63,334 nucleotides of DNA from Planctomycetota bacterium (GTDB taxonomy: Bacteria; Planctomycetota; Phycisphaerae; Phycisphaerales; SM1A02). The number at the start of each line of letters is the position of its first letter. The stretch's first letter is position 1. The translations under genes and the position numbers were made by a program. Positions 44,690 through 54,316 of the stretch are shown here, piece by piece. The notes under the pieces were generated by a model. That model was not told the origin of the DNA. It saw only the letters and a list, made by a program, of their open reading frames with translations, and searched no databases. The stretch is from positions 12,485 to 75,818 of the forward strand of contig QWPV01000005.1 in the NCBI GenBank assembly GCA_003671055.1, read 5' to 3'.

Positions 44690-45300
44690 ACAGAACCTCC
44701 GCGATCGAGTGTCCATGCTTCGGCGGAGAGTTGCACTGTGACCTTGCGCGTTTGTGGTTGATAGTTCAACTTGAGGTCGGAGATCGAATCGATTTCAGGT
44801 GCAGCTTCGAGTTGCGCGATGATCGCGCTTGCTGCATCAGGTGATGCTTCGAATCGAAGTTCAGCCACGACTTTGTCAATCTTTGTGCCGACGGCGCTTT
44901 CAAGATCGCGTGATCCAATGCGTTGTTCGCGAATCGCGAGACCGTAGGTTGTGTTGTGTTGCTTGAACACCGCAGCGATGGAACCAGTGAGCGCGCTTGC
45001 GCCCGTATCCTTGCTTGCTGGTGCATCCACAGGGCCAAAGGCGCGCACCGAACTCTTGACATCGCCCTGAAGTTTCGATTCGCGCGTTTTGGAAACTGCG
45101 ATGGCTGTTTCAATGCGATCGCCGCGTGTGGCGAGCGCGGACGAGAGAGTCCAGAATCCGTAATCAAGAATGATGTACGCGGCAAGAATCGGAACCGCGA
45201 TGGCTGCCCACTTGATCGCGCGCTCTTGGAGGTCATACCAACCAATCGCGAGGTCGATCTTCGTGTCGAGTTTGGAGTTAAGAGAGTGCAGAAACTTCAT
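44686..45300 (-). CDS. gspM: GspM-like T2SS inner-membrane protein
   Basis: The product has 204 residues from ATG 45300 (GAAGG 7 nt upstream); ATG 45315 directly joins the gspL stop. A single membrane helix (WAAIAVPILAAYIILDYGFW) is followed by a coiled coil and a ferredoxin-like periplasmic domain, ATKIDKVVAELRFEASPDAASAIIAQ-like in the middle. This is the GspM/PilO pattern. It binds GspL. The low conservation of the family makes position the main support. Confidence 0.72.
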   Translation of the reverse strand: MKFLHSLNSKLDTKIDLAIGWYDLQERAIKWAAIAVPILAAYIILDYGFWTLSSALATRGDRIETAIAVSKTRESKLQGDVKSSVRAFGPVDAPASKDTGASALTGSIAAVFKQHNTTYGLAIREQRIGSRDLESAVGTKIDKVVAELRFEASPDAASAIIAQLEAAPEIDSISDLKLNYQPQTRKVTVQLSAEAWTLDRGGSV

Positions 45301-45314
45301 GGGTGACCTTCGCA

Positions 45315-47228
45315 TTACGACTGAGACTTCAAGAACTCAAGCAGTCTTTTCCAATCCTTGTTGAGCCGTTCAAGCACCGCTGGTTCGAGACCTGGTTGCT
45401 TGCGTGCCATGGCAATCTCACCAATGACTGCTCGCGCTTGTTCCTTGCTCATCGCTTTCAATTCATCGTCTGTGAACTCCGCCGGAAGTTGAATCGCAAC
45501 GGCAGTCGATGCTGGTCCAGTCACGGGTTCTCCAGTGGCGCCTCCCGTGGCGCCCTCAGTGGGTGGAGTCTCGACGCGTCGACCGATGCCGCGCGTTGGT
45601 GTGGACGATGATTCTGCCGATGGCGCGTCGGGCGCCGTGACGACTGCGGTTGGAGGAGCCACCGCTGGAGTCACTGCAGTCGCCGGTGTTGTGCTCGGAT
45701 TCGTCGGATTGGTCGGAAGCGCTGCAACAGGTGCTGTCGTTGGAGCCTCCATCGTTTCATCCGCACTAAGTTTTCCCCACTTGCGCTCGACGAAGGTCTT
45801 CACTGCCCAATCGCGGTCCTCTGGAATATTCGCCGCAACGGTTGGGGCTTCAATCTCTGCATTGAGCGTGAACACATAGATGCCGCGCGCATCAGGTGGC
45901 GCGAAACTCACGGTGACTGCGTCAAAGATCTTCGACTCACGCAGTTGAGAAACCATTCGCGCGACGATGTCGCTACCCGCAGCATCCGACTGCGTGCGCG
46001 CCGTTCCACGCAACACGAGTCCTTGATTCTTCGAGAGATGAATCGAGACGAGTTCGATGCCATCCGCCGTGCAGCACGCGAGATCGCCGAGCATCTTCGC
46101 AACGGGCATACCGTTGTTGGCGAGTTCCTTGTAGATCGCGACGCGACGATCGACGCCCCGTTGCTGCCGCTCGAACGCGCTCAATTCAGAGGGGAGTTTC
46201 CATTCGAGCACACTCACCCGCATCCATCCAAAGAGGACGGGTGCGATACCCAAGAGAAGCACCGCCGCCGCAGCTGCCTTGATGGAGCGACGACGATTGG
46301 AATAGCGCTGAATCAGTCGATCGGTGATGGTTGGAGCATCACGCTCTTCTTCGCGACGCAGTTCAGTAAGGCCAGCGAACTCGCCTTGCGTTGCAATTGC
46401 GGCGCCGACGAGCAACGCCCACGTATTCCACCACTTTTGGTCGTCGACAGGAATGCTCGCATCAAAATCAATCATGCCGCACACCGCGGAGATCGCACTG
46501 CGCGAAATTCCTCGAAAGCCGTCTTGCGTTTCAATCGCATCCGCAAGCACGCGATCCGCTTCTTTCGCAGCGGTTGCAGGATCGCGTCCTGCATTCAGCA
46601 GGCTCTCAAGCAATGAGCCGCGCACGCTCGCACGCCACGCAGCATCATCCGTTGTATTTTCGCGCGTCGAACGCAGCGTCATGCCATTGTCACCGCGCAG
46701 ACCAAGCAAGACTGTTCCACTCGCGCGATCCGCGATCAACGCTGGAGCATCACTCGTGATGAACGGAAGCAGGGCGGCTGGTTCTGGAATGAACTGCGCA
46801 GTCGAAGGAATGCCGCGATCGACAATGCCAGCAGCAGATTCAGGCCACACAAGAATCAGACCTTGTCGCTCATCGAGTCCAAGCACATCAGGAATCGGCG
46901 CGAGCCCGACGCGGCAGGCGGGTGTTGCACCAAGAAGCATTCCTTCCGCTTGCAACTTGAGCGCTTGCTTCATTTGCGAAGCAGCAACCATCGGAAGTCG
47001 CACAACTTTCACAATCGTCGCACTGGTGGGATGCATGATGCGAAGGTCCGCACCTTTCGCAGCATGGAGTGCTTCCGTCACTTCTCCGATGGATGCGTAC
47101 GACGATGCACTCAACACACGCGCGCGCTCTCCCGTGCCTTGCAGCAGCAGAAGATTCCAAGAGTTGCGTTGGAATGCAGCAATGCCGATCAGTGATCGAT
47201 CAATCGTGATGGGTTCGCTTGGTTTCAC
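45315..47228 (-). CDS. gspL: GspL-like T2SS protein
   Basis: The product has 637 residues, longer than the usual 400. An actin-like cytoplasmic domain (about 1-300; ALIADRASGTVLLGLRG is one phosphate-loop region) is followed by a membrane helix at about 315-335 (IKAAAAAVLLLGIAPVLFGW). A PilN-like ferredoxin domain comes next (IELVSIHLSKNQGLVLRGTA), then a long Thr/Pro/Ala-rich linker and a C-terminal helical part. GTG start overlaps the gspK stop (GTGA). GspL recruits the GspE ATPase to the membrane. The C-terminal extension of about 200 residues is unusual. Confidence 0.78.
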   Translation of the reverse strand: MKPSEPITIDRSLIGIAAFQRNSWNLLLLQGTGERARVLSASSYASIGEVTEALHAAKGADLRIMHPTSATIVKVVRLPMVAASQMKQALKLQAEGMLLGATPACRVGLAPIPDVLGLDERQGLILVWPESAAGIVDRGIPSTAQFIPEPAALLPFITSDAPALIADRASGTVLLGLRGDNGMTLRSTRENTTDDAAWRASVRGSLLESLLNAGRDPATAAKEADRVLADAIETQDGFRGISRSAISAVCGMIDFDASIPVDDQKWWNTWALLVGAAIATQGEFAGLTELRREEERDAPTITDRLIQRYSNRRRSIKAAAAAVLLLGIAPVLFGWMRVSVLEWKLPSELSAFERQQRGVDRRVAIYKELANNGMPVAKMLGDLACCTADGIELVSIHLSKNQGLVLRGTARTQSDAAGSDIVARMVSQLRESKIFDAVTVSFAPPDARGIYVFTLNAEIEAPTVAANIPEDRDWAVKTFVERKWGKLSADETMEAPTTAPVAALPTNPTNPSTTPATAVTPAVAPPTAVVTAPDAPSAESSSTPTRGIGRRVETPPTEGATGGATGEPVTGPASTAVAIQLPAEFTDDELKAMSKEQARAVIGEIAMARKQPGLEPAVLERLNKDWKRLLEFLKSQS

Positions 47229-48646
47229 TGCTCTCGGTACTCCAAAATGCGCACAGGCAGGGTTGAACGATCAACCACGGCTGTGATTTCAACTTCAAGT
47301 CCAGTCGAAGCAGATCTACCTCGACTTGTGATCGTGAAGACGGCGCTCTGTGTGTCAAGGATGCCCCCGACCTTTGCGAGCGTGTCAGGGGAGACTCTAC
47401 TTGACTGCAGAAGGTCTGAGAGGGCAAGAATGCCTCCCGGCTTCGAGTTACGCAAAGCCATGATCGCGTCCGCAGAGATTGGGTCGTCGACAAACAGAAT
47501 TCGCATGACTGATGGAAGGACGGTGTTCACATTGACGCGACCGGGCGCCGGCTTCGTAGGATCATCGAGCGTGGCCTCTTGATAGAAGCGCCGCAGTTGG
47601 TTCTGATCCAGACTTGCAATTTTGGATTTCGGTGCTTGCTGTTGCCCGCCCATGCCTTGCGAACTTCGACCTGACCGTCCGCCACCTGTGGCACCACCGC
47701 CAGAGGCACCCCCGCGCGCGTTTTGCCCTTGCGCTTGCGAACTCAAATCGCCGAGGTTTCCGCTGACGAGTTGCTCCATCCGCGCGTTGGCGCCAGCCGC
47801 CCATGTCTTAATCAATGCGGCTTGTTCGGGGGAGATCGTCAGCCGTTCCACGATGTCCTCTGGGCTCGCATCCTTGAGATAGAGTTTCGCCGAACCACTC
47901 GCGCCCATCTGGAGCGAATGACTGCGCGCAGTGACGAAGCCACTCCAGCCGGCATCGAGAAGCCCATCGCCGTCATCGGCTGGCTCAGACTCGCTTCGAT
48001 CATTCTCGTTTGGATCAAGTCGCCCGTTGAGGTTCGCATCTTCACCACGCACATTTTGCGGGAACGCACCAAGCACGAGTTCGAGCTCAGCAACGCTGCG
48101 AAAGTCGGCATTTCGGGGTCCGTAGGTGAGTCCGCGGTTCTTATAGAACTCTGATTCCGCACCCATCATCGCTGGTGAATTGTCGACGTCGCGGAAGTCA
48201 ACAATTGCATCTGCCACATCGAGGCTCATGCCTGAGAGTTGAGACAGTTGCGTCTTCGAGATCGTGTTGACATTGATCTTCGACGACTCGTCTTGCGGAC
48301 CCTTCTTCTCGAAGCCATCCTCGCTGTGGCGGATGCTCCATGTTCCAGTTGCAACCTCGCCATCTGCAACAGCCTCGAGGTCGCGGAAGATCTGTCGAGC
48401 ATCGTCTGCTTCCGGCTTCTCGGTGTGGTACTCGAGCACTGCAATCGTTTCTTCTAGTCCGGCCCGCGCCGCCCAACGCGCTTCAACCTTCGCAAGCGCC
48501 TCGCGGCCAAGCGTGGCTTGACGGAACGCGAGCATTTGTACGCCAGCGCCAATGACTGCCGCAATCGCAACCGCCCAAATCACGATCACGATCGCCGAGC
48601 CGCGAGGCGTCGATGGAGTTCGTGATGGTTGGCGAGTGTGCGTCAA
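47225..48646 (-). CDS. gspK: GspK-like minor pseudopilin
   Basis: The product has 473 residues. The N-terminal part GSAIVIVIWAVAIAAVIGAGVQMLAF is a pseudopilin-type segment without Glu at +5, as in GspK. The SKINVNTISKTQLSQL and helix-hairpin-helix repeats (VADAIVDFRD, and a second set near the end) match GspK. A calcium loop DANLNGRLDPNE sits at about residue 205, comparable to the calcium sites known in GspK. A low-complexity Gly/Gln insert is present near 310-350. TTG is the apparent start (48646) with no clear ribosome site. Confidence 0.82.
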   Translation of the reverse strand: MTHTRQPSRTPSTPRGSAIVIVIWAVAIAAVIGAGVQMLAFRQATLGREALAKVEARWAARAGLEETIAVLEYHTEKPEADDARQIFRDLEAVADGEVATGTWSIRHSEDGFEKKGPQDESSKINVNTISKTQLSQLSGMSLDVADAIVDFRDVDNSPAMMGAESEFYKNRGLTYGPRNADFRSVAELELVLGAFPQNVRGEDANLNGRLDPNENDRSESEPADDGDGLLDAGWSGFVTARSHSLQMGASGSAKLYLKDASPEDIVERLTISPEQAALIKTWAAGANARMEQLVSGNLGDLSSQAQGQNARGGASGGGATGGGRSGRSSQGMGGQQQAPKSKIASLDQNQLRRFYQEATLDDPTKPAPGRVNVNTVLPSVMRILFVDDPISADAIMALRNSKPGGILALSDLLQSSRVSPDTLAKVGGILDTQSAVFTITSRGRSASTGLEVEITAVVDRSTLPVRILEYREQ

Positions 48647-48750
48647 GTAGGCTGATATCGGCAGAATGCGGAGCCTGTGTTACAACTACGCACCGTACGG
48701 GCTGCGTATTCTTGTGTGCGTCAATCGATGCACTTCGTTTGAGGTTGCGG

Positions 48751-49866
48751 TTAGACGCCGCGGTTTCCGCGAACCCCGCTACCTGGACCGCTAGGTCGCC
48801 CGATGGTTGCACCGCGACCGCGTCCGGATCCGCTGCTGAAACCAGGTCGACCGGCTGGCCGTCCGCCACCACCGGCACCCATGCCGCCATTGCCACCTCC
48901 GCCACCGCTCGGTTGCCCGAAGTCGCCACCGTTTGGTGGACCGCCACGACCGCCTCCACCCTCAGAGCCGGGTTCGCCGCGACCTTCGCCGCGACCACCG
49001 CCGCCGTTGGTGCCGCCACCTGTTGGCTCTCCAGTTGCAGGATCAATCGGTATTCCAACGCCAGCTGCGGCAGCTGCGGCAGCCGCAGGATCTTCCGCAG
49101 CCGCTTCTTCTTTGCTCTCTTCAGTCTCTTCTTCAAGGGGAGGCACGATGCGATCAAGCGCGATTTGTGTACGAAGCACAATCGTCGACTTGTTGGCATC
49201 CGTTGGATCAGAGCCCGTAGCGTCACCGGTTGCGAGCACCGTGACGCGAAGCGCCCAAGGAATACCGTCGAAATCGCTGTCCCAATCCGGATACCAAGAC
49301 TCACCGTCGTAGGCTTCCACCTTCAGCCCGATGATGCCATCGACGAGCGGAGTAACAGTGCCGCCACCTTCTGGATTGTCGTCAGGCACAGCATCGCGCC
49401 GTTGCCAGAGTGCGCTGCCCGCGTAGTCATCTTCCACGCGATATTGCGTCTCGTACTCGCCACCTTCGCCGCTGTAACGATCACCTTTGATGGGACGCAT
49501 GCGGTTGTTGAAGATGACGAGTTCATCGCGATCCACCACGCCGTATGGGCCAAACGCTTCGCCGTCGTAGATCACCACACGCGAGCGAAACAGATCTTCA
49601 TCGCGAATCGTGGAGACAAGGTCGCGGCGCAATGCATCAAGTGCGCCTTGTGCGCGAGTCGTTGCTTCGAGTCGCAACTTTGTCACGTTTCGCGCGCGCG
49701 ACAGTTGCGACGTGCTCATCGTGATTGTGCCCACCACCAAGGCTGTAATGACGGTCGCGACGACAAGTTCGATGACGGTGAACCCTCGTCGTTGACGCGA
49801 ACGATTCTGATCGGTCACGCTGAGGGCCGTTTCAATCGGCTTCAAGTTTCGCGCGTTCTTCTTCAT
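48751..49866 (-). CDS. gspJ: GspJ-like minor pseudopilin with Gly-rich tail
   Basis: The product has 371 residues from ATG 49866 (GAGG 6 nt upstream). The prepilin signal is RRGFTVIELVVATVITALVVG, cut after Gly with Glu at +5. The beta domain with VVDRDELVIFNNRM, YRVEDDYAGSALWQRRD and LVDGIIGLKVEAYDG is the GspJ pattern. From about residue 235 the chain is acidic, then has eight Ala in a row, then about 110 residues dominated by Gly/Arg/Pro. Such a tail is not part of typical GspJ. The first 35 nt overlap the gspI gene. Confidence 0.78.
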   Translation of the reverse strand: MKKNARNLKPIETALSVTDQNRSRQRRGFTVIELVVATVITALVVGTITMSTSQLSRARNVTKLRLEATTRAQGALDALRRDLVSTIRDEDLFRSRVVIYDGEAFGPYGVVDRDELVIFNNRMRPIKGDRYSGEGGEYETQYRVEDDYAGSALWQRRDAVPDDNPEGGGTVTPLVDGIIGLKVEAYDGESWYPDWDSDFDGIPWALRVTVLATGDATGSDPTDANKSTIVLRTQIALDRIVPPLEEETEESKEEAAAEDPAAAAAAAAGVGIPIDPATGEPTGGGTNGGGGRGEGRGEPGSEGGGGRGGPPNGGDFGQPSGGGGGNGGMGAGGGGRPAGRPGFSSGSGRGRGATIGRPSGPGSGVRGNRGV

Positions 49867-50305
49867 AGCGGGCCTCGCGATCAATCGGACTGGTGGGGAA
49901 TCGAACGGGATCAGGTTCCTCGCCACGCTTGAGCGCGACGTGTGTCTCTATTGTGTATTTCTTGCCTGAGTCATGCAATACCGTCACGACAACTCGGGCA
50001 GGAATTCCTGCATCCCCAGCTTCAATGAGGATGTCAAACTCAAAGTCGCCGTACGGGGAATCTGCTTCAAAACGCCCAGTGGTGGACTGTATTTCAGCAA
50101 ATGTCTCAGGTCCCTCAGTCACCACCGAAGACAGTAGTTCGTCGAGTGCATTTGCGGCACGAATCTCGATTTCGCCCTTCTGCTCCATCAGCAGCGCACG
50201 TCCAGAAATCGAAAGGATCGCGGAAAGCCCGATCGCGAGGATGACGCCAGCGATGACGGCATCAATGAGCGCGAATGCGCGGCGGTTTGGTCGGCGGCTC
50301 ACCAT
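49832..50305 (-). CDS. gspI: GspI-like minor pseudopilin with Asp at +5
   Basis: The product has 157 residues. The N-terminus reads RRAFALIDAVIAGVILAIGLSAIL. If cut after Ala, position +5 is Asp instead of the usual Glu. The remainder (ANALDELLSSVVTEGPETF, VVVTVLHDSGKKYTIETHVAL) fits GspI/PilV. The position between gspH and gspJ supports the call. It overlaps gspH by 7 nt and gspJ by 35 nt. Confidence 0.75.
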   Translation of the reverse strand: MVSRRPNRRAFALIDAVIAGVILAIGLSAILSISGRALLMEQKGEIEIRAANALDELLSSVVTEGPETFAEIQSTTGRFEADSPYGDFEFDILIEAGDAGIPARVVVTVLHDSGKKYTIETHVALKRGEEPDPVRFPTSPIDREARYEEERAKLEAD

Positions 50306-50892
50306 CGTTCGAGCCCTCGACCTTCGTTATCAAGATCGATCGCGCTTCGCGACGGTTCGCCGAGTTCGATGCGGGTTGGTCCCACTGCCCATGACTCAAG
50401 AACGATAATGGACTCTTTCGTTTCACCTTGCACGCGGAGTTCGATCTTGGGTCGCGAGCCGTCTGGACGCGTTGCAATCGTCCACGGTGATTTCGTCATA
50501 ACAGTTCCATCAGCCAACGCTTCGGTGATCGCCATTCCCGTCGGCAGCGTGACAGGCATACTCAATTTGTCTTCATGCCAAATGCGTGCGCCGTCTGGAT
50601 TCTCAGCGTCGATGTCTTTAATCCACAGCGATACGACGTTCGATTCTTCGTCATACCACAGCGCAATTTCCTGCGTCATCGAACTATTGCGGAACGCGTA
50701 CATGCGAAGCAGATCTGCAACGGAGTCAATGCCGGTTTCATCACGCTGACGATTTACGCTCGCCATCCGCGGCAGAATCATTCCAGCGAGCAGCGCGAGC
50801 AATGCCGCAACCACCATCACTTCAAGCAGCGAGAAGCCGCGCTGTGACGCGCGGCTTCTGATGCGAGATGCTCTGATGGTCAATCGATGCAA
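50299..50892 (-). CDS. gspH: GspH-like minor pseudopilin
   Basis: The product has 197 residues. A TTG start (50892) has GGAAAGAAG 7 nt upstream, inside the gspG end. Prepilin signal is QRGFSLLEVMVVAALLALLAGMIL, with Gly at -1 and Glu at +5. DSVADLLRMYAFRNSSMTQEIALWY and the beta-rich end are GspH-like. It is the third pseudopilin in the operon and starts only 4 nt after gspG. Confidence 0.82.
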   Translation of the reverse strand: MHRLTIRASRIRSRASQRGFSLLEVMVVAALLALLAGMILPRMASVNRQRDETGIDSVADLLRMYAFRNSSMTQEIALWYDEESNVVSLWIKDIDAENPDGARIWHEDKLSMPVTLPTGMAITEALADGTVMTKSPWTIATRPDGSRPKIELRVQGETKESIIVLESWAVGPTRIELGEPSRSAIDLDNEGRGLERW

Positions 50893-50895
50893 TGC

Positions 50896-51315
50896 TTACT
50901 TCTTTCCGTGAACGACGTCGGCATTGTTTTCAGTGCCGCCTTCAACTTTGTCTTCGCCGTAACTCACGATGTCGAAGTCGCGGCCATCGCCAGGCATGCG
51001 CAAGAGATAGGGCGATCCCCACGGATCCGTGAGGCCATCCGCACTCTCAAGATAGTCCGGCACCAGCATCTCCAACTCAAAGTCTTGCGATAAGCCCGTC
51101 ACATTATTTTCCGTCATGTACAGGCGCACTTGCATCGCGAGCGCGTTGGTCTCGGTGATCGCCTTCGCGCGCTTGGCGTAGCCCAATCGAGCCCAGAGGT
51201 TCGGACCGATGATCGCGGCAAACAGCGCGATGATCGTGACCGCAACGATGACTTCGAGAAGACTGAATGCTCGGCGGATTGATCGGCGCGTGGTGGTGGG
51301 GCGGTTTGGGTGCAT
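50896..51315 (-). CDS. gspG: Major pseudopilin GspG
   Basis: The product has 139 residues. The signal RRAFSLLEVIVAVTIIALFAAII has Ala at -1 and Glu at +5. AITETNALAMQVRLYMTENN, LTDPWGSPYLLRMPG and DGRDFDIVSYGEDKVEGG are diagnostic for GspG, including the C-terminal calcium-binding loop. The length matches the family. It forms the pseudopilus shaft. It lies 48 nt after gspF; the spacer carries a motif also seen upstream of the dockerin-like gene. Confidence 0.92.
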   Translation of the reverse strand: MHPNRPTTTRRSIRRAFSLLEVIVAVTIIALFAAIIGPNLWARLGYAKRAKAITETNALAMQVRLYMTENNVTGLSQDFELEMLVPDYLESADGLTDPWGSPYLLRMPGDGRDFDIVSYGEDKVEGGTENNADVVHGKK

Positions 51316-51363
51316 GGACTTTGGGTACCTCGAGAAAGTTCTACGGATGAACGCGTCTTTGGA

Positions 51364-52575
51364 TCAGCCGACAGACTGCTGAAGTTCAAGAATCGGAAGA
51401 AGAATTGCAGCAAGCACAAACACAGCAACCACCGCCATCACCACAAGCAGGACGGTCGGCAGAATGCGGGTGAAGAGTTTGAGTGAGTTGTTGACCTGAC
51501 GGTCGAACGAGCCAGCAGCATGCATGAGCATCTGTTCAAGACGACCAGAGCGTTCGCCAATGTTGACGATTTGCACGAGCAATGGAGGGAAGAGCCCCGA
51601 TCGCTCTAGTGGATCTGCAAGCGATTGACCGGTGGTGACCTTCTCGGTGACATGGTCGATCGCGTTCATCAGCGCGTGGTTGCCGAGCGTGTCACGCACG
51701 ATGCGCAGTGCGGAGAGGATCGGGATACCTGCAGACACAAGCGTGCCGAGCGTGCGAGTGAATCGTGCAACGGCGATGTCGCGAAGCAGCCGTCCAACAA
51801 CGGGCAGTCGTAGAACTGCAGTGTCGAAGCGGAGTCGATTGTCGGGGTTCGCGTGCCACGCCTTCGAGCCGTACCAGACCATCACAAAGGTTGCGCCGAT
51901 GAGATACCACCATGATGCGATGAAGTTCGACATCGCCAAGAGAATCTCGGTCGGCAGCGGCATCGGTCGACCGCTCGCGAGAATCGGTTGCATGATGCGC
52001 GGCAGCACGAAAACGATCATGATGACCACGCTCACACTAATGAGCCCTGCGACCATCGCGGGGTAGATGACGGCGCCAACAACTTCGCGACGGAGTTCCA
52101 CGGATCGTTCGAGCAAGTCTGCGAGTTGATGCAGCACTTCGCTGGTGCGGCCAGACGCATCCGCCGCACGCATCATGCCGACCGTCATGTCATCGAATGG
52201 CGGGCCGTACTCTTTCGCGGCTTGGAACAGCGGAATGCCCGCTTCCACGCGGTCAATGATGTAGTCGAGAATCGCGCGGAGTTTCGGCGTGCCCGCTTGC
52301 TTGTGCACAGTCCGCAGCGCACTCATGAGCGGCAAGCCTGCTTCGATCGCGGTCGCGAGTTCGCGGATGAAGTCAGCAAGCTCTGATCGTGAAATCGTCG
52401 GACGACGTTTGATCGCGGCCGCTCCATCAGTATCGCCGTCCACCATGCTCATCGTCAGCGCAGTTTCGCCGCGCTGCGCGATGGAACGCACAGCGCCAGC
52501 GCGGTCGGCCGCGAAGAGTGTGCCGGCGGTGACTGCGCCGTCGGCGCCGATGGACTGGTAGCGAAAGGTGGGCAT
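51364..52575 (-). CDS. gspF: T2SS platform protein GspF
   Basis: The product has 403 residues. It starts MPTFRYQSIGADGAVTAGTLFA. FIRELATAIEAGLPLMSALR and FTRTLGTLVSAGIPILSALR are the two GspF domains. Membrane helices (AVIYPAMVAGLISVSVVIMIVF) and a final helix (VLLVVMAVVAVFVLAAILLPI) are visible. It connects GspE with the pseudopilus. The gene lies 44 nt after gspE. Confidence 0.94.
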   Translation of the reverse strand: MPTFRYQSIGADGAVTAGTLFAADRAGAVRSIAQRGETALTMSMVDGDTDGAAAIKRRPTISRSELADFIRELATAIEAGLPLMSALRTVHKQAGTPKLRAILDYIIDRVEAGIPLFQAAKEYGPPFDDMTVGMMRAADASGRTSEVLHQLADLLERSVELRREVVGAVIYPAMVAGLISVSVVIMIVFVLPRIMQPILASGRPMPLPTEILLAMSNFIASWWYLIGATFVMVWYGSKAWHANPDNRLRFDTAVLRLPVVGRLLRDIAVARFTRTLGTLVSAGIPILSALRIVRDTLGNHALMNAIDHVTEKVTTGQSLADPLERSGLFPPLLVQIVNIGERSGRLEQMLMHAAGSFDRQVNNSLKLFTRILPTVLLVVMAVVAVFVLAAILLPILELQQSVG

Positions 52576-52619
52576 CGGTCAGTAATCAAACTTGAAATGC
52601 ACTGAGTAACTCTACGGGC

Positions 52620-54242
52620 TCAGCTAGAAAAGTCATCGACATCTTGGGTTGCACGCAAGACTTCTTCAATCGTGCTGATCCCATCAATTGCTTTGCGCAT
52701 GCCGTCTTCGCGCATGTTGATGAAATCGCTGTCGAAGAGTTTGCGAAGTTCATGCACGGGGCGGTTCTGACTGATCGCGTTACGCAGTGCTCCTGTGACT
52801 TTCACGATTTCGTAGAACCCGAGTCGGCCACGGAATCCGCTGTTCGCACACTTCTCGCAACCGCTTCCGACTGTTTGAAATCCGCGGAAGCGCTCACGCT
52901 CATCCGGCGTGAGGCGATGATCAGTTTCTTCTGAGATTGGTCGGCGCTCGCTGCATTGCACGCAGTTGCGGCGGCCGAGGCGCTGTGCGATGAGCCCTTC
53001 AATCACGCTCGCAATAAGGTAAGGCTCTGCGCCCATATCTACCATGCGACCGATCGAACTGATTGCATCGTTGGTGTGGAGCGTGGAGAAGATCAAGTGA
53101 CCGGTGAGTGCGGAACGAATCGCGATGTCAACCGTCTCTGCGTCGCGGACTTCGCCGACGAAGATGATGTCTGGATCTTGACGCAAGATCGCGCGCAGCC
53201 CTGTGGCGAACGTCAATCCGCGCTTCGGATTCACAGGGATCTGGTTGATGCCTGAGAGTTCATACTCCACAGGATCTTCAATTGTGATGATCTTCTTGCG
53301 CGGGTCGTAGAGTTTCGAGAGCGATGCGTAGAGCGTTGTTGTCTTGCCTGAACCAGTTGGTCCAGTCACGAGTACGAGTCCGTGTGGCTTCGTAATCATG
53401 CGATCGACAATCGCGCGATGCGGCTCACTCATGCCGAGTGCTGCGAGGTCGAGTGGAAGATTGCTCTTATCGAGAATACGCATCACGACGGACTCGCCGT
53501 AGAGCGTGGGAACCGTCGACACACGAATGTCGACCTTTCGCCCTTCGAAGCGCAGCGTGATGTGGCCATCCTGCGGCACGTATCGCTCGGCGATGTTCAT
53601 CGACGCCATGATTTTCACGCGTCCAATGAGTGCGGCTTGCAAGTGCTTAGGTGGTTGTGGCTGCTCAAGAAGTACGCCGTCGATGCGGTATTTCACTTTG
53701 AGATCGTGCTCAAAGGGCTCAATATGCACGTCGGACGCTCTGCCTTGAATCGCTTCGAGCAGCAACAGATTGACGAGGTTGATGAGCGTCGGCTGCTCCG
53801 CCATCCGATGGACGTCGTCTGCCTCAATAGCATCGAGGTTGTGCTCTGCGTCTTGCGAACCGCCGAGCACCTCTGATGCGAGCGACTCGGCCATGCGCGC
53901 TGCAGTCGTGCCGTAGCGGTCGCGCATCAGGTCGCGGAACGCAACTGGTTCGAGACCGACGCGAAGGATCGCGCGATTCGTCAGCGCCGCAACTTCATCG
54001 AGCGCGGTCGTGTCAAGCGGATTGAGCATCGCGAGCACGAGGCGCGCACCATCGAGCGACACGGGCACAACGCCGAGGCGAACAGCAACTTCGGGCGCGA
54101 GCAGTTCGCCTACTTTGGGATCGGAATTCGGAAGTTGGTCAAACCACTCGATGCCTAGGAGAGTGCAACGCTCTCGCGTAGCGTTCTCAGTCGTGGCGGT
54201 AGTTTTCTTGTCGGTGGTTGGCACACTAGTAGTCGCAGGCAC
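52620..54242 (-). CDS. gspE: T2SS ATPase GspE
   Basis: The product has 540 residues. GTG start at 54242. The N-terminal domain (APEVAVRLGVVPVSLDGARLVLAM in shortened form) is MshEN-like. Walker A is GPTGSGKTT, Walker B is DIIFVGEVRDAET, and the His box is TLHTNDA. The zinc tetracysteine is CVQC...CEKCANSGF. All motifs for a working motor are present. It is the first canonical gene of the T2SS operon, with a secreted protein gene 74 nt upstream. Confidence 0.94.
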   Translation of the reverse strand: MPATTSVPTTDKKTTATTENATRERCTLLGIEWFDQLPNSDPKVGELLAPEVAVRLGVVPVSLDGARLVLAMLNPLDTTALDEVAALTNRAILRVGLEPVAFRDLMRDRYGTTAARMAESLASEVLGGSQDAEHNLDAIEADDVHRMAEQPTLINLVNLLLLEAIQGRASDVHIEPFEHDLKVKYRIDGVLLEQPQPPKHLQAALIGRVKIMASMNIAERYVPQDGHITLRFEGRKVDIRVSTVPTLYGESVVMRILDKSNLPLDLAALGMSEPHRAIVDRMITKPHGLVLVTGPTGSGKTTTLYASLSKLYDPRKKIITIEDPVEYELSGINQIPVNPKRGLTFATGLRAILRQDPDIIFVGEVRDAETVDIAIRSALTGHLIFSTLHTNDAISSIGRMVDMGAEPYLIASVIEGLIAQRLGRRNCVQCSERRPISEETDHRLTPDERERFRGFQTVGSGCEKCANSGFRGRLGFYEIVKVTGALRNAISQNRPVHELRKLFDSDFINMREDGMRKAIDGISTIEEVLRATQDVDDFSS

Positions 54243-54316
54243 TTCGGCTCCCTTGCTTGATCAACGGCTTGATCGGATCTTCTTATCGGCACTTCAGCGC
54301 GCGAGGCGTAGGGACA

